Assembly: GCA_025800385.1 (NCBI GenBank)
Contig: JAOXRS010000175.1
Location: 1 to 64,000, forward strand
DNA: 64,000 nucleotides
Direction: 5' to 3'
DNA from: Candidatus Albibeggiatoa sp. nov. NOAA
GTDB lineage: Bacteria; Pseudomonadota; Gammaproteobacteria; Beggiatoales; Beggiatoaceae
The notes under the pieces were generated by a model. That model saw only the letters and a list, made by a program, of their open reading frames with translations, ran no database searches and was not told the origin of the DNA. Position 1 is the first letter of the stretch, and the number at the start of each line of letters is the position of its first letter. Both the position numbers and the translations under genes were made by a program. Positions 46,050 to 55,091 of the stretch are shown here, piece by piece.

Positions 46050-46898
46050 TTAAAACTTTGCTGATTTTATAAAATCAATTGTCCAATTGTTTATATATTT
46101 GTGCCCCAATAATAAAAAATGAAACAATTCTTGTTTTACAGAAAGAATAGGCCAATTTCTGAATAAAACCAGAACTTTACAATATTTTATATCTTGTCTA
46201 TTTATCCATGCCCCACAGCTTAAAGTAAATGATGACTCAGGAACAAAGGCTTGAAAAGTTTCTTGCTTAAAATCTTCCGTTAGCTCGAAGAAGAAATTGA
46301 TTTGAGCATGTTTTACTATTTTTATACTGTTAATTGAGGGCGTTTCAACTAGTGAGAAACCAAACTCTTTGCAAAACCAATTCATTACAAAGTCAATGTC
46401 AGTCATATGTTTAGCTAATTCTACTTGCTTTGCAATAGTTTCTTTATTTGCCTTTTCTGAACGTGGCTTATGATCTCCAAGCTTACTAAAACAGCCTTCT
46501 TGCTTTAAAGTTTCTACAGTCCATTGATTTATAGTGGTATATTCATATTCAAGAAAGCATTCTAAATTCTGCTTTATAACAACAAAAGGTATCTGTCTGA
46601 AACATTTATTTGTTTTTCCATATCGAGTTCCATCAATGTCAACCCATCCGCCTACAGTAATAGAGTATGGGATTTTTTGGTAAAACTGAGTAAAAAAGTC
46701 GCGTTTGTGATTTAGCTCCATTTGAATATCAATGCATAAATTGATCGCTTTATGGTATTCGATACGCCTTCTTGGGTATCTACCCAACATAGTATGTGCT
46801 ATTTGAGTAAAATTATATTTTTGACAAAATTGGTCTAAAATTGGATCGATTTCCGATAAATGTGTCCCTAGATTTTGAAACTGTTCAGCAGTTAACAT
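46050..46898 (-). CDS. Unknown protein with internal duplication, 282 aa
   Basis: No signal peptide or membrane segment. The two halves (about 10-130 and 160-280) align by eye: FCQKYNFTQ with FCKEFGFSL, PYSITVGGWVDIDGTRYGK with SFTLSCGAWINRQDIKYCK, CFRQIPFVVIKQNLECFLEY with LFRNWPILSVKQELFHFLLL, and INQWTVETLK with INNWTIDFIK. A Lys/Glu-rich linker joins them. The family was not recognised; the style is that of small immunity or stress proteins, but nothing proves it. Confidence 0.7.
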   Translation of the reverse strand: MLTAEQFQNLGTHLSEIDPILDQFCQKYNFTQIAHTMLGRYPRRRIEYHKAINLCIDIQMELNHKRDFFTQFYQKIPYSITVGGWVDIDGTRYGKTNKCFRQIPFVVIKQNLECFLEYEYTTINQWTVETLKQEGCFSKLGDHKPRSEKANKETIAKQVELAKHMTDIDFVMNWFCKEFGFSLVETPSINSIKIVKHAQINFFFELTEDFKQETFQAFVPESSFTLSCGAWINRQDIKYCKVLVLFRNWPILSVKQELFHFLLLGHKYINNWTIDFIKSAKF

Positions 46899-46925
46899 AC
46901 GTGTTCTTTATCAAAATGAAATATA

Positions 46926-46956
46926 TGGCGTGCTAAGCTCAACTTAAAACACGCCA
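46926..46956 (-). terminator. Terminator of trpFB
   Basis: On the minus strand, 31 bases after the trpB stop, TGGCGTG pairs with CACGCCA (46950-46956 with 46926-46932) and is followed by a T-rich run (complement of 46913-46925). Confidence 0.7.
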
Positions 46957-46986
46957 ATTATTTAAAATAAGTTGATAATAAACCCG

Positions 46987-48192
46987 TTACACTTTAATAC
47001 CATCCAATTGTGCAACAGTATGAATATCTTTATCACCGCGTCCTGATAAATTCACGATAATAGTTTGATCTTTACGCATTTCTGGCGCAAGTTTATTCAC
47101 ATAAGCTAAGGCGTGGCTAGACTCTAATGCAGGCATAATGCCTTCTACGCGAGTTAATTGGTGGAATGCAGCTAATGCTTCTTCATCAGTGACAGATACA
47201 TATTTAGCGCGACCAATATCTTTTAACCAAGCATGTTCAGGGCCTACACCGGGGTAATCCAAGCCAGCAGAAATTGAATGTGTTTCTATAATTTCACCAT
47301 ACTCATCTGCCATCAAATAAGTGCGATTACCATGCAATACACCCGGTTTACCCGCACATAAAGGCGCAGCATGACGACCTGTTTCAACACCATCACCACC
47401 CGCTTCAACACCATAAATTGCAACCGACTCATCATTTAAGAATGGATAAAATAAACCAATCGCATTTGACCCACCGCCGACACAGGCGACTAATGCATCA
47501 GGTAAATGACCCGCTTGAATTTTAATTTGTTGACGTGCTTCGCGCCCGATAATCGCTTGGAAATCACGCACCATTGCTGGATAAGGGTGTGGGCCTGCCA
47601 CCGTACCAATAATATAAAACGTGTTGTCGACGTTAGTTACCCAATCGCGCATTGCTTCATTTAAAGCATCTTTCAAAGTCTTAGAACCTGAAGTGACGGG
47701 CACAACTTCCGCACCAAGTAATTTCATCCGATACACATTCAAAGCTTGACGCTTAATATCTTCTGCCCCCATATACACAACACATTCTAAACCCATACGT
47801 GCTGCCACCGTTGCCGATGCTACACCATGCTGACCTGCACCCGTTTCGGCAATAATACGGGTTTTACCCATACGTTTTGCTAATAAAGCTTGTCCAATCG
47901 TATTGTTAACTTTATGTGCACCCGTATGATTTAAATCTTCACGTTTTAGATAAATCTGCGCTCCGCCCAACATCTCCGACCATCGTGCAGCATGATAAAG
48001 TGGTGACGGTCTACCCACAAAATGGTGTAAGTCATCATTTAATTCAGCTAAAAATTCCGAATCATTTAAATATTTTTCATAGGCTAAGCGTAATTCTTCA
48101 AGTGGCTGCATCAAAGTTTCTGCAACGAACTTGCCGCCAAAAATACCGAAATGGCCTGTTTCATCGGGAAATGTGTGTAAGTCTGTACTCAT
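46987..48192 (-). CDS. trpB: Tryptophan synthase beta chain
   Basis: Joins indole and serine to tryptophan, using PLP. The protein has 401 residues. The signature [18 protein letters not shown] holds the PLP Lys, with GRPSPLYHA before it and [10 protein letters not shown] after it. VGGGSNAIG is the phosphate-binding loop. Its start overlaps the trpF stop by four bases. trpA, which usually follows, is absent; a terminator comes instead. Confidence 0.95.
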   Translation of the reverse strand: MSTDLHTFPDETGHFGIFGGKFVAETLMQPLEELRLAYEKYLNDSEFLAELNDDLHHFVGRPSPLYHAARWSEMLGGAQIYLKREDLNHTGAHKVNNTIGQALLAKRMGKTRIIAETGAGQHGVASATVAARMGLECVVYMGAEDIKRQALNVYRMKLLGAEVVPVTSGSKTLKDALNEAMRDWVTNVDNTFYIIGTVAGPHPYPAMVRDFQAIIGREARQQIKIQAGHLPDALVACVGGGSNAIGLFYPFLNDESVAIYGVEAGGDGVETGRHAAPLCAGKPGVLHGNRTYLMADEYGEIIETHSISAGLDYPGVGPEHAWLKDIGRAKYVSVTDEEALAAFHQLTRVEGIMPALESSHALAYVNKLAPEMRKDQTIIVNLSGRGDKDIHTVAQLDGIKV

Positions 48193-48806
48193 GATGGTTG
48201 ACTTCCTTTAATAAATGCTGCGATTTTCGCTTTATCCTTAATGCCTTTGGCTTGCTCAACACCGCCGCTGACATCCACAGCATAGGGCTTCAATTCTTGT
48301 ATCACTTGGGGCACATTTTCTGGTGTCAATCCCCCTGCAATAATCAATGGTTGGCTGCAGTTTTCTGGCACAAGTTGCCAATTAAATGCTTGGCCTGTTC
48401 CGCCTTGTACACCTTTGACATAGGTATCGAGTAGAATAGCTTGAGCTAAATAATGTTGTTGAGCAAAGGCCTCAATATCTGTAGATTCTTGCACTCGCAA
48501 TGCTTTGATATAGGGGCGGGCAAATTGTGTACAATATTCTGGGTTTTCATCGCCGTGAAACTGTAAAACATCCAAAGGTACATGATTTAATATATTTTTC
48601 ACTTCATTGGCATCAGCGTTCACAAATAAGCCCACAGTTGTGACAAACGCAGGTAACGCATGAACAATGGTTTTGGCTTGCTCAATATGCACCGCTCGCG
48701 GACTTTTGGCGTAAAACACTAATCCAATCGCATCTGCACCTAAATGAGCAGCATCGATTGCATCTTCTGGACGGGTAATCCCACAAATTTTAACTCTGGT
48801 GCGCAT
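48189..48806 (-). CDS. trpF: Phosphoribosylanthranilate isomerase
   Basis: The protein has 205 residues and catalyses the Amadori rearrangement in tryptophan synthesis. The family motifs are [11 protein letters not shown] at 6-16, [28 protein letters not shown], and the phosphate-binding [11 protein letters not shown] with VDVSGGVE near the end. It is the first gene of a two-gene trpFB unit, with overlapping stop and start. Confidence 0.95.
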   Translation of the reverse strand: MRTRVKICGITRPEDAIDAAHLGADAIGLVFYAKSPRAVHIEQAKTIVHALPAFVTTVGLFVNADANEVKNILNHVPLDVLQFHGDENPEYCTQFARPYIKALRVQESTDIEAFAQQHYLAQAILLDTYVKGVQGGTGQAFNWQLVPENCSQPLIIAGGLTPENVPQVIQELKPYAVDVSGGVEQAKGIKDKAKIAAFIKGSQPS

Positions 48807-48974
48807 CTTTTTTTCAATTAACAGTCATCAATTCAGCAATTATTAACTAAGCCTGAATAATTATCAATTTTTCCCTATAACACTTTTCAACTTTACACAA
48901 TCATTTATATTGATTTGAACTTCATTGAATATATTTTGTAAACAGCTTCAAAAATAAATCGTTATAAATAAAAC

Positions 48975-49010
48975 TAGACACACATTTTTATTGTTGTTAG
49001 AATGCCGCGC
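48975..49010 (+). promoter_or_regulatory. Sigma-70 promoter of tRNA-Ser/ffs, stringent type
   Basis: TAGACA (48975-48980), a 17-base spacer, then TAGAAT (48998-49003). The GC-rich discriminator GCCGCGC that follows is typical of growth-rate-controlled stable-RNA promoters. The gap 48807-48974 has nothing else recognisable. Confidence 0.65.
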
Positions 49011-49055
49011 TTAAACTGCTTATTTACAAGGACGTAGACGAGTGGTTTAACCGAT

Positions 49056-49146
49056 GGAGAGGTGTCCGAGTGGTTGAAGGAGCACGCCTGGAAAGTGTGT
49101 ATACGGTCATACCGTATCGAGGGTTCGAATCCCTCTCTCTCCGCCA
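49056..49146 (+). tRNA. tRNA-Ser (anticodon GGA)
   Basis: The seven-base acceptor stem GGAGAGG pairs with TCTCTCC. The anticodon loop is CTGGAAA with anticodon GGA. A long class II variable arm is formed by ATACGGTCATACCGTAT. The T arm is GAGGG-TTCGAAT-CCCTC, followed by discriminator G and an encoded CCA. It reads UCC/UCU serine codons. Confidence 0.97.
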
Positions 49147-49151
49147 GCAAT

Positions 49152-49263
49152 GGTAACCCGTGCTGGTCCCCTCGCATTGCTATATTGCAAACCCCGTCAG
49201 GTCCGGAAGGAAGCAGCGGTAGTGATAGATGCAAGTGCCGAGGTGTGGCTGGTATAGGTTGCC
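49152..49263 (+). ncRNA. ffs: Signal recognition particle 4.5S RNA
   Basis: The conserved apical domain is present: GTCAGGTCCGGAAGGAAGCAGC at about 49196-49217, which contains the GGAA tetraloop and symmetric loop that bind Ffh. The flanking stem pairs GCTGGTCCCCTCGCA with TGCCGAGGTGTGGC, and the outer ends GGTAACC (49152) and GGTTGCC (49263) close the hairpin. Exact ends are estimated. It is probably co-transcribed with tRNA-Ser and read toward dnaX. Confidence 0.93.
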
Positions 49264-49288
49264 GCCCATCTATTGAAGTCATCAGGCT

Positions 49289-51163
49289 ATGTCTTATCAA
49301 GTTCTTGCACGAAAATGGCGGCCTCGTAATTTCCCTGAGATGGTTGGACAAATGCACGTCCGCCAAGCTCTCACGAATGCTCTCGAAAATCAACGTTTAC
49401 ACCATGCTTATTTATTCACGGGCACACGCGGTGTTGGCAAAACTACAATTGCACGGATTTTTTCCAAATCACTAAATTGTGAATCAAAAGGTATTACTGC
49501 TTATCCTTGTGGCGAATGTGCTGCGTGTCAGGAAATTGATGGCGGTCGATTTGTTGATTTGATTGAAGTGGACGCGGCATCACGCACCAAAGTTGAAGAT
49601 ACACGGGAAATTTTAGAAAACGTACAGTACGCACCAACCCGTGGCCGATTCAAAGTTTATCTCATTGACGAAGTACACATGTTGTCGACCAGCAGTTTTA
49701 ATGCTTTGTTAAAAACTTTGGAAGAACCACCGCCGCATGTTAAGTTTTTACTCGCAACCACTGACCCACAACGTTTGCCTCCAACGATTTTATCGCGTTG
49801 TTTGCAATTCAATTTAAAGCGCATTCCATTAGAGCAAATCGATTCGCATCTGACTTATATTTTACAGCAAGAACAAATTGAGTTTGAGCCACCTGCATTA
49901 CAATTATTAGCACAAGCCGCTGATGGTAGTTTGCGCGATGCGTTGAGCTTATTAGATCAAGCGATTGCTTACGGTGGTGGGCAATTGTCATTGGCTGATG
50001 TCAGTGCAATGCTGGGGACGTTAGATCAGAATACGGTTTTAAATTTACTTAATGCTTTGGCTGCACAGAATGCGCCTGAGCTACTAAAGCAAGTCGCACA
50101 ATTAGCTGAACAAAATCCTGATTTTAGGGCTGTATTGGCAGATATGCTGTCATTTTTACAAAAAATTGCTTTAACGCAAGCTGTGCCTGAAAGTTTAGAT
50201 ACTCAGCAAACACATGCAAATGATATTCAAGCCTTAGCGCAACAACTCAAGCCAGAAGATACTCAGTTATTTTATCAAATCGCTTTGTTAGGCCGTCGAG
50301 ATTTACCTTTGTCGCCAGAGCCACGCGGTGGTTTTGAGATGATTTTATTGCGGATGTTGGCGTTTAAACCTTTAAAAGCAGGGCAACAAATTAAAACTGC
50401 TAAACAGACACCTGAAAATCAGCCAGCTCAGCAGCAACCTGTACAAACACCTCCGCCAATTGTAGATCATCAACAGCCTGTACAAGCTCCACCACCTATT
50501 GAGCAATACCAGCAATCTGTACAAGCTCCGCCACCAGTTGAACAATACCAGCAATCTGTACAAGCTCCGCCACCAGTTGAACAGTATCAGCAACCTGTAC
50601 AAGCTTCACCATCGGTTGAACAATATCAACAGCCTGTACAAACACCACCGCCAGTTGAACAATACCAACAATCTGTACAAGCTCCGCCACCTATTGAGCA
50701 ATACCAACAGCCAGCACCTGTAGCAACCGATTACGTGCCAACAATGCCAACTTATGCCCCGCCTTCAGACGAATGGGGACAATTTGCAGCTACTTTACCA
50801 ATGGGTATGGTGCGGCAATTAGCGGAAAACTGTGCGTTGCGAAAAAAGGAAAACAATACTTGGTTTTTGGGCTTAGCACCCATACATAAAGCATTACAAT
50901 CCCCAAAAAGACAAACAGATTTAGAAGCGGCATTACAGCGTTATACTAATCAACAACTCAAAATACATATTTATATTGAACGGGATGATATTCAAACCCC
51001 TGCTCTTGAACAAAAACAAATAAGAGAAACCCAGCAACAATACGCTGAATCTCAAATCCAACAAGACCCCTTTGTCCAAACTTTGCAACAACAATGTGAT
51101 GCACAAATTCAAAGTGTCACGCCCGTCGTTGGTGAAAATGATACAAGCCAACAACAAGATTAA
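49289..51163 (+). CDS. dnaX: DNA polymerase III subunit gamma/tau
   Basis: Clamp-loader ATPase; 624 residues. The N-terminus MSYQVLARKWRPRNFPEMVGQ is standard. Walker A is GTRGVGKTT near 45, zinc cysteines follow (CESKGITAYPCGECAAC), Walker B is VYLIDEVHML near 122, and the SRC motif is ILSRC. Between about 380 and 475 there is a Pro/Gln linker with seven 13-residue repeats (VEQYQQxVQAPPP). The C-terminal tau-like domain (WGQFAATLPMGMVRQLAENCAL...) follows. The usual recR and ybaB partners are absent. A slippery heptamer is present within the C-terminal domain. Confidence 0.95.
   Translation: MSYQVLARKWRPRNFPEMVGQMHVRQALTNALENQRLHHAYLFTGTRGVGKTTIARIFSKSLNCESKGITAYPCGECAACQEIDGGRFVDLIEVDAASRTKVEDTREILENVQYAPTRGRFKVYLIDEVHMLSTSSFNALLKTLEEPPPHVKFLLATTDPQRLPPTILSRCLQFNLKRIPLEQIDSHLTYILQQEQIEFEPPALQLLAQAADGSLRDALSLLDQAIAYGGGQLSLADVSAMLGTLDQNTVLNLLNALAAQNAPELLKQVAQLAEQNPDFRAVLADMLSFLQKIALTQAVPESLDTQQTHANDIQALAQQLKPEDTQLFYQIALLGRRDLPLSPEPRGGFEMILLRMLAFKPLKAGQQIKTAKQTPENQPAQQQPVQTPPPIVDHQQPVQAPPPIEQYQQSVQAPPPVEQYQQSVQAPPPVEQYQQPVQASPSVEQYQQPVQTPPPVEQYQQSVQAPPPIEQYQQPAPVATDYVPTMPTYAPPSDEWGQFAATLPMGMVRQLAENCALRKKENNTWFLGLAPIHKALQSPKRQTDLEAALQRYTNQQLKIHIYIERDDIQTPALEQKQIRETQQQYAESQIQQDPFVQTLQQQCDAQIQSVTPVVGENDTSQQQD
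50441..50713 (+). repeat. Seven 39-bp tandem repeats in dnaX
   Basis: Units encode VQAPPPVEQYQQS with small changes. They form the flexible linker between the ATPase domains and the tau C-terminal domain. The 39-base unit keeps frame, so copy number can vary. Confidence 0.93.
50842..50848 (+). other. dnaX: Possible -1 frameshift heptamer A AAA AAG in dnaX
   Basis: The sequence is in the correct X XXY YYZ phase relative to the dnaX frame (CGA AAA AAG) and is identical to the E. coli dnaX slip site. A -1 slip would add 13 codons and stop at TAA 50887-50889, giving a product of about 533 residues. It lies within the tau C-terminal domain, later than in E. coli, and no obvious upstream Shine-Dalgarno was seen, so it may be chance. 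Confidence 0.35.
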
Positions 51164-51205
51164 TCTGCTATTATTATCGAGAAAGTAGACAAGGGACTTA
51201 ATATA

Positions 51206-52633
51206 ATGAAATGGTATCTCGCACTCTGTGCCAGTTTTGTAATTTCAACATGTCAAGCTGAACAAGTTCCAGCAAGTAATGTGGCTGAAACACCAGCTAT
51301 TCAAGTTGCTCAAGAAGAAGCTTCAGGCTCTTGGTGGGATAAAGCCAAAGGCCTATGGAGCAGCAGTGACTCTGAAGAGCAAAATGCTGAACCAGAACCA
51401 CCTGCTGAAGAAGTGGCACAGCCTGAAAATGCTGAAGAGGATTCAAAATCTTGGTGGGGTAAAGCCAAAGATTCTACGGCTGATATGTGGAATAAAGCTT
51501 CTAGCTATGTTAGCTCAGATTCCGAAGAAGAAAATCAACCGATCACACCTGATGAAGAACCTACCCAGCAAGCTGATCGTAACCCGTATTTTGGTAAAAT
51601 CTGGGATGAAATCACGCCTCGTATTAGTGAAATTCTTAGCCTTGAACAAAAACAAGAAAGCCTGCCAGATAAAGCATGGTTTGTAGAAACTAAAGAAAGT
51701 AATCAAAGTAAGTTAAATGAGTTGCTTGATGAAGCGGTTGAAATTTTATCGTTATCAGAAAGTAATCAAATCCGTCAGCAAATCCGTGACATAGAACAAG
51801 AAATTGTTGAATTGAAAAATACGATTGCAGACTATCGCCAAGCACAAGTCAGTGCACCTGTTGAATCAACTTGGAAAACTACAGTTGAAGACTACAATGA
51901 TAAAATTGTTAATGTACAGGATCAAATTGCGCAGAAATATCAACAAATTGATGACTTAAAATCTGAATTTGGTCAGCATTTACAACAATTAGGTGTTCGC
52001 CTGACTGACGATCAATTAGATGTGCTGTTTGCCAGTGTGGTGGGCGATGATATTATTCAAGCCAGTTTAGTATATGAAAACGTAAAATTGGTTAATGAAC
52101 AGCTGATGAAATTAACGGTTGACAGTGAAGAAGAGTTCACAATTAGCAAACGTTACTATGGTATGTATGTTGTTTTACTCAAGATTCTATATCACATGCA
52201 GGATGGTTTTGTAGCAGATATTGATAACAAATATGTACCTAAAATTTCAGACATTGTAAATAATGTGCAAACAATCAAAAATAAGACACAAAGTTTATTA
52301 AACAAAAAAGATAGCAACAATCATCGTGAGCACTTATTAGCAAACTTAGAAGCGCAAAAATTAACCCTGAAAACAGCTAATTTGTATAAACAACATTTAA
52401 CCAATCAACGCCAAAAAATGTTGGCTGCACGTGATAAAACCTTAGCTGATTTATTAGTTGCAGAAAACACCTTTGCAACAGTGACAGTGAGCAGTGAGTT
52501 AGTGAACTTATTACGCACTAGTCAAAAAGCGTTTGAGTTACTACAAAATATGCAAACGCCTGACTTGTTGATTTTTGAGAACTTACAAATGAAACAAGAA
52601 TTTGCAGTCTTGACTGAAAAGTTGAATTCTTAA
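51206..52633 (+). CDS. Secreted coiled-coil protein of unknown function
   Basis: The protein has 475 residues. The signal peptide MKWYLALCASFVISTCQA is followed by a low-complexity acidic stretch with two SWWxKAK motifs (GSWWDKAKGLWSS and KSWWGKAKDSTADMW) and many Glu/Pro. From about 130 on it is helical and rich in Gln, Glu and Leu (RQQIRDIEQEIVELKNTIADYRQ), indicating coiled coils. The family is unknown. The Trp-rich motif resembles the start of the mature solute-binding protein encoded at 30532. Confidence 0.7.
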   Translation: MKWYLALCASFVISTCQAEQVPASNVAETPAIQVAQEEASGSWWDKAKGLWSSSDSEEQNAEPEPPAEEVAQPENAEEDSKSWWGKAKDSTADMWNKASSYVSSDSEEENQPITPDEEPTQQADRNPYFGKIWDEITPRISEILSLEQKQESLPDKAWFVETKESNQSKLNELLDEAVEILSLSESNQIRQQIRDIEQEIVELKNTIADYRQAQVSAPVESTWKTTVEDYNDKIVNVQDQIAQKYQQIDDLKSEFGQHLQQLGVRLTDDQLDVLFASVVGDDIIQASLVYENVKLVNEQLMKLTVDSEEEFTISKRYYGMYVVLLKILYHMQDGFVADIDNKYVPKISDIVNNVQTIKNKTQSLLNKKDSNNHREHLLANLEAQKLTLKTANLYKQHLTNQRQKMLAARDKTLADLLVAENTFATVTVSSELVNLLRTSQKAFELLQNMQTPDLLIFENLQMKQEFAVLTEKLNS

Positions 52634-52639
52634 TTCTGA

Positions 52640-52678
52640 GGGACTAGCAGTGCTTTGTTCTGAGGTGCTGCTGGTTCT
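52640..52678. repeat. Intergenic inverted repeat, ACTAGCAG variant
   Basis: GGGACTAGCAGTGCTT faces AGGTGCTGCTGGTTCT just after the stop at 52633, with G-U pairs. A looser member of the GACTGGCAGTCC family; it may terminate the preceding gene. Confidence 0.55.
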
Positions 52679-52697
52679 ACATTAACTTAATACAAAC

Positions 52698-53519
52698 ATG
52701 ACAACACTATTTGATTTTATTCTGCGCTATTTTCACGCAACATGGTTAGGTTTTATTGGCCCTTTTCGAGATGCTTACACCCACCGTTATTTACTTCTCT
52801 TATTAATTAAACGAGATATTGTTAATCGTACATCGGGCACATGGCTTGGCGATATTTGGTTATTTATCCAACCTGCTTTGCAAATCGTCGGCTTCTGGTT
52901 TTTGCTGGATATTGTATTAAAAGTCAAATTTCCCAATAAAGTCCCATTTGTTGACTATTTCTTATTGGGGATGTTGCCATGGTTATTTATTTCAGAAGTG
53001 TTGTCGCGTAGTTTAACTGTATTACGTGAATTTGGTGGTTTATATCAACGCGCTGTTTTTCCTACCATTATTTTACCTTTATTACCTTTGAGTCTTTCAG
53101 CGATTTTATACAGTGTTGTGATGGCGGTTGCCACAGGCTTACTTGCAGGCTATGAGCACACATTATCTGGTTTCATCATCATTTATGTGATTGCGTTGTG
53201 GATGATTCCGCTTTGTTATTTGTTAGCTGTGATTAGTCTATTTTTAAAAGATGTTGCACAGTTATTTCCCTTCTTAATCACAGTGACTTTATATCTTACC
53301 CCGATTTTATATTTGCCTGAATTAATGCCTGAACCTATGCAATGGATTTTAATCATCAACCCAATTGCTGATATTATGGCTTTGATTCATGCCGTGACAC
53401 AGGGCTTAGCATGGGACTGGTGGAATGTAATTCGACCCCTTGCATTTTGGCTAATTTTACTAGGGCCTGCTTGGGCAATTTATCACCGTGCTCAACCCCA
53501 TATTCGGGAAATGTTATGA
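52698..53519 (+). CDS. ABC-2 type polysaccharide export permease
   Basis: The protein has 273 residues and six membrane segments. It follows the Wzm/KpsM pattern: LLIKRDIVNRTSGTWLGDIWLFIQPAL at the beginning, FLLGMLPWLFISEVLSRS, LREFGGLYQRAVFPTIILPL and FLKDVAQLFPFLITVTLYLTPILY near the end. It should move a lipid-linked polysaccharide across the inner membrane with a Wzt-type ATPase. No ATPase gene is next to it. The stop overlaps the convergent kinase gene's stop. Confidence 0.85.
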   Translation: MTTLFDFILRYFHATWLGFIGPFRDAYTHRYLLLLLIKRDIVNRTSGTWLGDIWLFIQPALQIVGFWFLLDIVLKVKFPNKVPFVDYFLLGMLPWLFISEVLSRSLTVLREFGGLYQRAVFPTIILPLLPLSLSAILYSVVMAVATGLLAGYEHTLSGFIIIYVIALWMIPLCYLLAVISLFLKDVAQLFPFLITVTLYLTPILYLPELMPEPMQWILIINPIADIMALIHAVTQGLAWDWWNVIRPLAFWLILLGPAWAIYHRAQPHIREML

Positions 53520-55091
53520 GTCTATTTTCGGCAATTGCACAATAAACATTGCGCCTTGGTTAGGTTCGGATTCACACCACACATCACCATCTAAAGCTTC
53601 AACCAGCTTTTTCACAATGAACAAGCCTAAGCCTGTTGAATGTTCTTTATTGGTAGGTTTATTGGATAATTGCTGAAATTTACCAAATAATCTATTTTTA
53701 TCTGCTTCCGTAAACCCAAACCCTTCATCTTGAATTTTGAAATAAATATGCTGCTCAGACTGTTCTAATGTCACATACACATTTTTATCAAATGGAGAAT
53801 ATTTAATTGCATTGGAAATAAGGTTATCTAACACTTGATAAATGATATTACTGTCAGTGTATACAGGACATGTTTGACAGTTTTGCATCAATAAATGCAC
53901 TTGAATCCCTTTTACTTTGGCTTGATGCTGATGCATGTTGACCAATTCAGTTACTAAAATATGTAAATTTGAGGTGCTTAGGTTAACTTTAATTTTGCCT
54001 GATTCAATACTATTTACATCTAGCAAATTAGTAATTAAATTAAACATTTGTTTAGAACTACGCTGAATTTTGCCCATACAGTTGATAATTTCTGCTTCGG
54101 GCATGTCATGTAAATCTTCCTCAACTAACTCAGCTAAACCTTGTACAGCACAAAGTGGGCTTTTTAAATCATGAGCAGTAATTGCTAAAAAGTTATTTGA
54201 ATCCTGTAACATCCTGTTTTTATGTTCTAAGTCGACAAAAGTATTACATAGTTGTTGTGACATATAATTGAAAGATTCAACCATTTCACCAACCTCACCG
54301 TGACTATCGACTTTAATACAAATTTCTTGTTTTGGGTTGGCAGCTTTTTGTTGCATAAATTGCGCAACCGATTTGATTGGTTTTTCAACAATATATTCGA
54401 ATACAAAATAAAATAATGTGGCAATAAATGCAGTCAGTAATACAAAAGTAAATAGTAATTTCCATAAGGTATCAGAAATATCTTGCTGTAACTCTTCAAT
54501 GCTGACGTAAATAATGAGCGCACTGACCAATTCACCTACTTCCCAATTAAATCCATGTGTATTGCCATAGCGTTTGATTAATACAGGTGGCATATTTTCT
54601 GGTTTGCCGTGGCAACTGAGACAGTCAGGTGTGATATAGATAGGACGAGCAAGGAATAGATTCTTTTTATGATTGACTTCTCGATAGCCCAAAAATTCCT
54701 CTAGGTCTGTATTACTTTTAAATTTTTGGATAATCTTGGTTTCAAACTCATCTGCTAAGTTGTCTAAATTTAGTGGACTTATTGTAGCTTGCTTGTAATA
54801 ATATTCAGGCATTTTTTGATTAAAGATGTCTAAAACTGCTTTTGTAAAAAAAGTAGATGAATTACCTTCAAATAGAAAATCATCAGGCAACTTTTGTTGC
54901 AAGGTAGGGCGCAAATAATCTCGGATATAATCCCGACTGGCTTGAGAGAAATTAATCACCATTTCAATTCTGTTACGTGCTTCCTTTTCTAACAAAGTTG
55001 TTTGTAATTGTTTTAAATACCAAGCACCTGTAGACATAATGATAATTAGAAAAATGAGACTAAGTGATGCAAATTTGAATTTTAGGGACAT
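53514..55091 (-). CDS. Sensor histidine kinase with c-type heme domain
   Basis: The protein has 525 residues. Membrane segments are at about 7-27 and 205-230. The periplasmic part (about 30-200) is of the Tll0287/DUF3365 type and carries CLSCHG (CxxCH heme attachment) near 157, suggesting redox or gas sensing. A HAMP region follows (KPIKSVAQFMQQ), then HisKA with the phospho-His in ITAHDLKSPLCAVQGLAE, and an ATPase with DNLISNAIKYSPFDKN, DEGFGFTEAD and GTGLGLFIVKKLVEA-like. The C-terminus overlaps the permease end. No response regulator is adjacent. Confidence 0.9.
   Translation of the reverse strand: MSLKFKFASLSLIFLIIIMSTGAWYLKQLQTTLLEKEARNRIEMVINFSQASRDYIRDYLRPTLQQKLPDDFLFEGNSSTFFTKAVLDIFNQKMPEYYYKQATISPLNLDNLADEFETKIIQKFKSNTDLEEFLGYREVNHKKNLFLARPIYITPDCLSCHGKPENMPPVLIKRYGNTHGFNWEVGELVSALIIYVSIEELQQDISDTLWKLLFTFVLLTAFIATLFYFVFEYIVEKPIKSVAQFMQQKAANPKQEICIKVDSHGEVGEMVESFNYMSQQLCNTFVDLEHKNRMLQDSNNFLAITAHDLKSPLCAVQGLAELVEEDLHDMPEAEIINCMGKIQRSSKQMFNLITNLLDVNSIESGKIKVNLSTSNLHILVTELVNMHQHQAKVKGIQVHLLMQNCQTCPVYTDSNIIYQVLDNLISNAIKYSPFDKNVYVTLEQSEQHIYFKIQDEGFGFTEADKNRLFGKFQQLSNKPTNKEHSTGLGLFIVKKLVEALDGDVWCESEPNQGAMFIVQLPKIDS

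Noticed and set aside
49062..49475. ORF of 137 codons running through tRNA-Ser, ffs and the start of dnaX
   Set aside because: It overlaps two RNA genes and a well-supported CDS in another frame.
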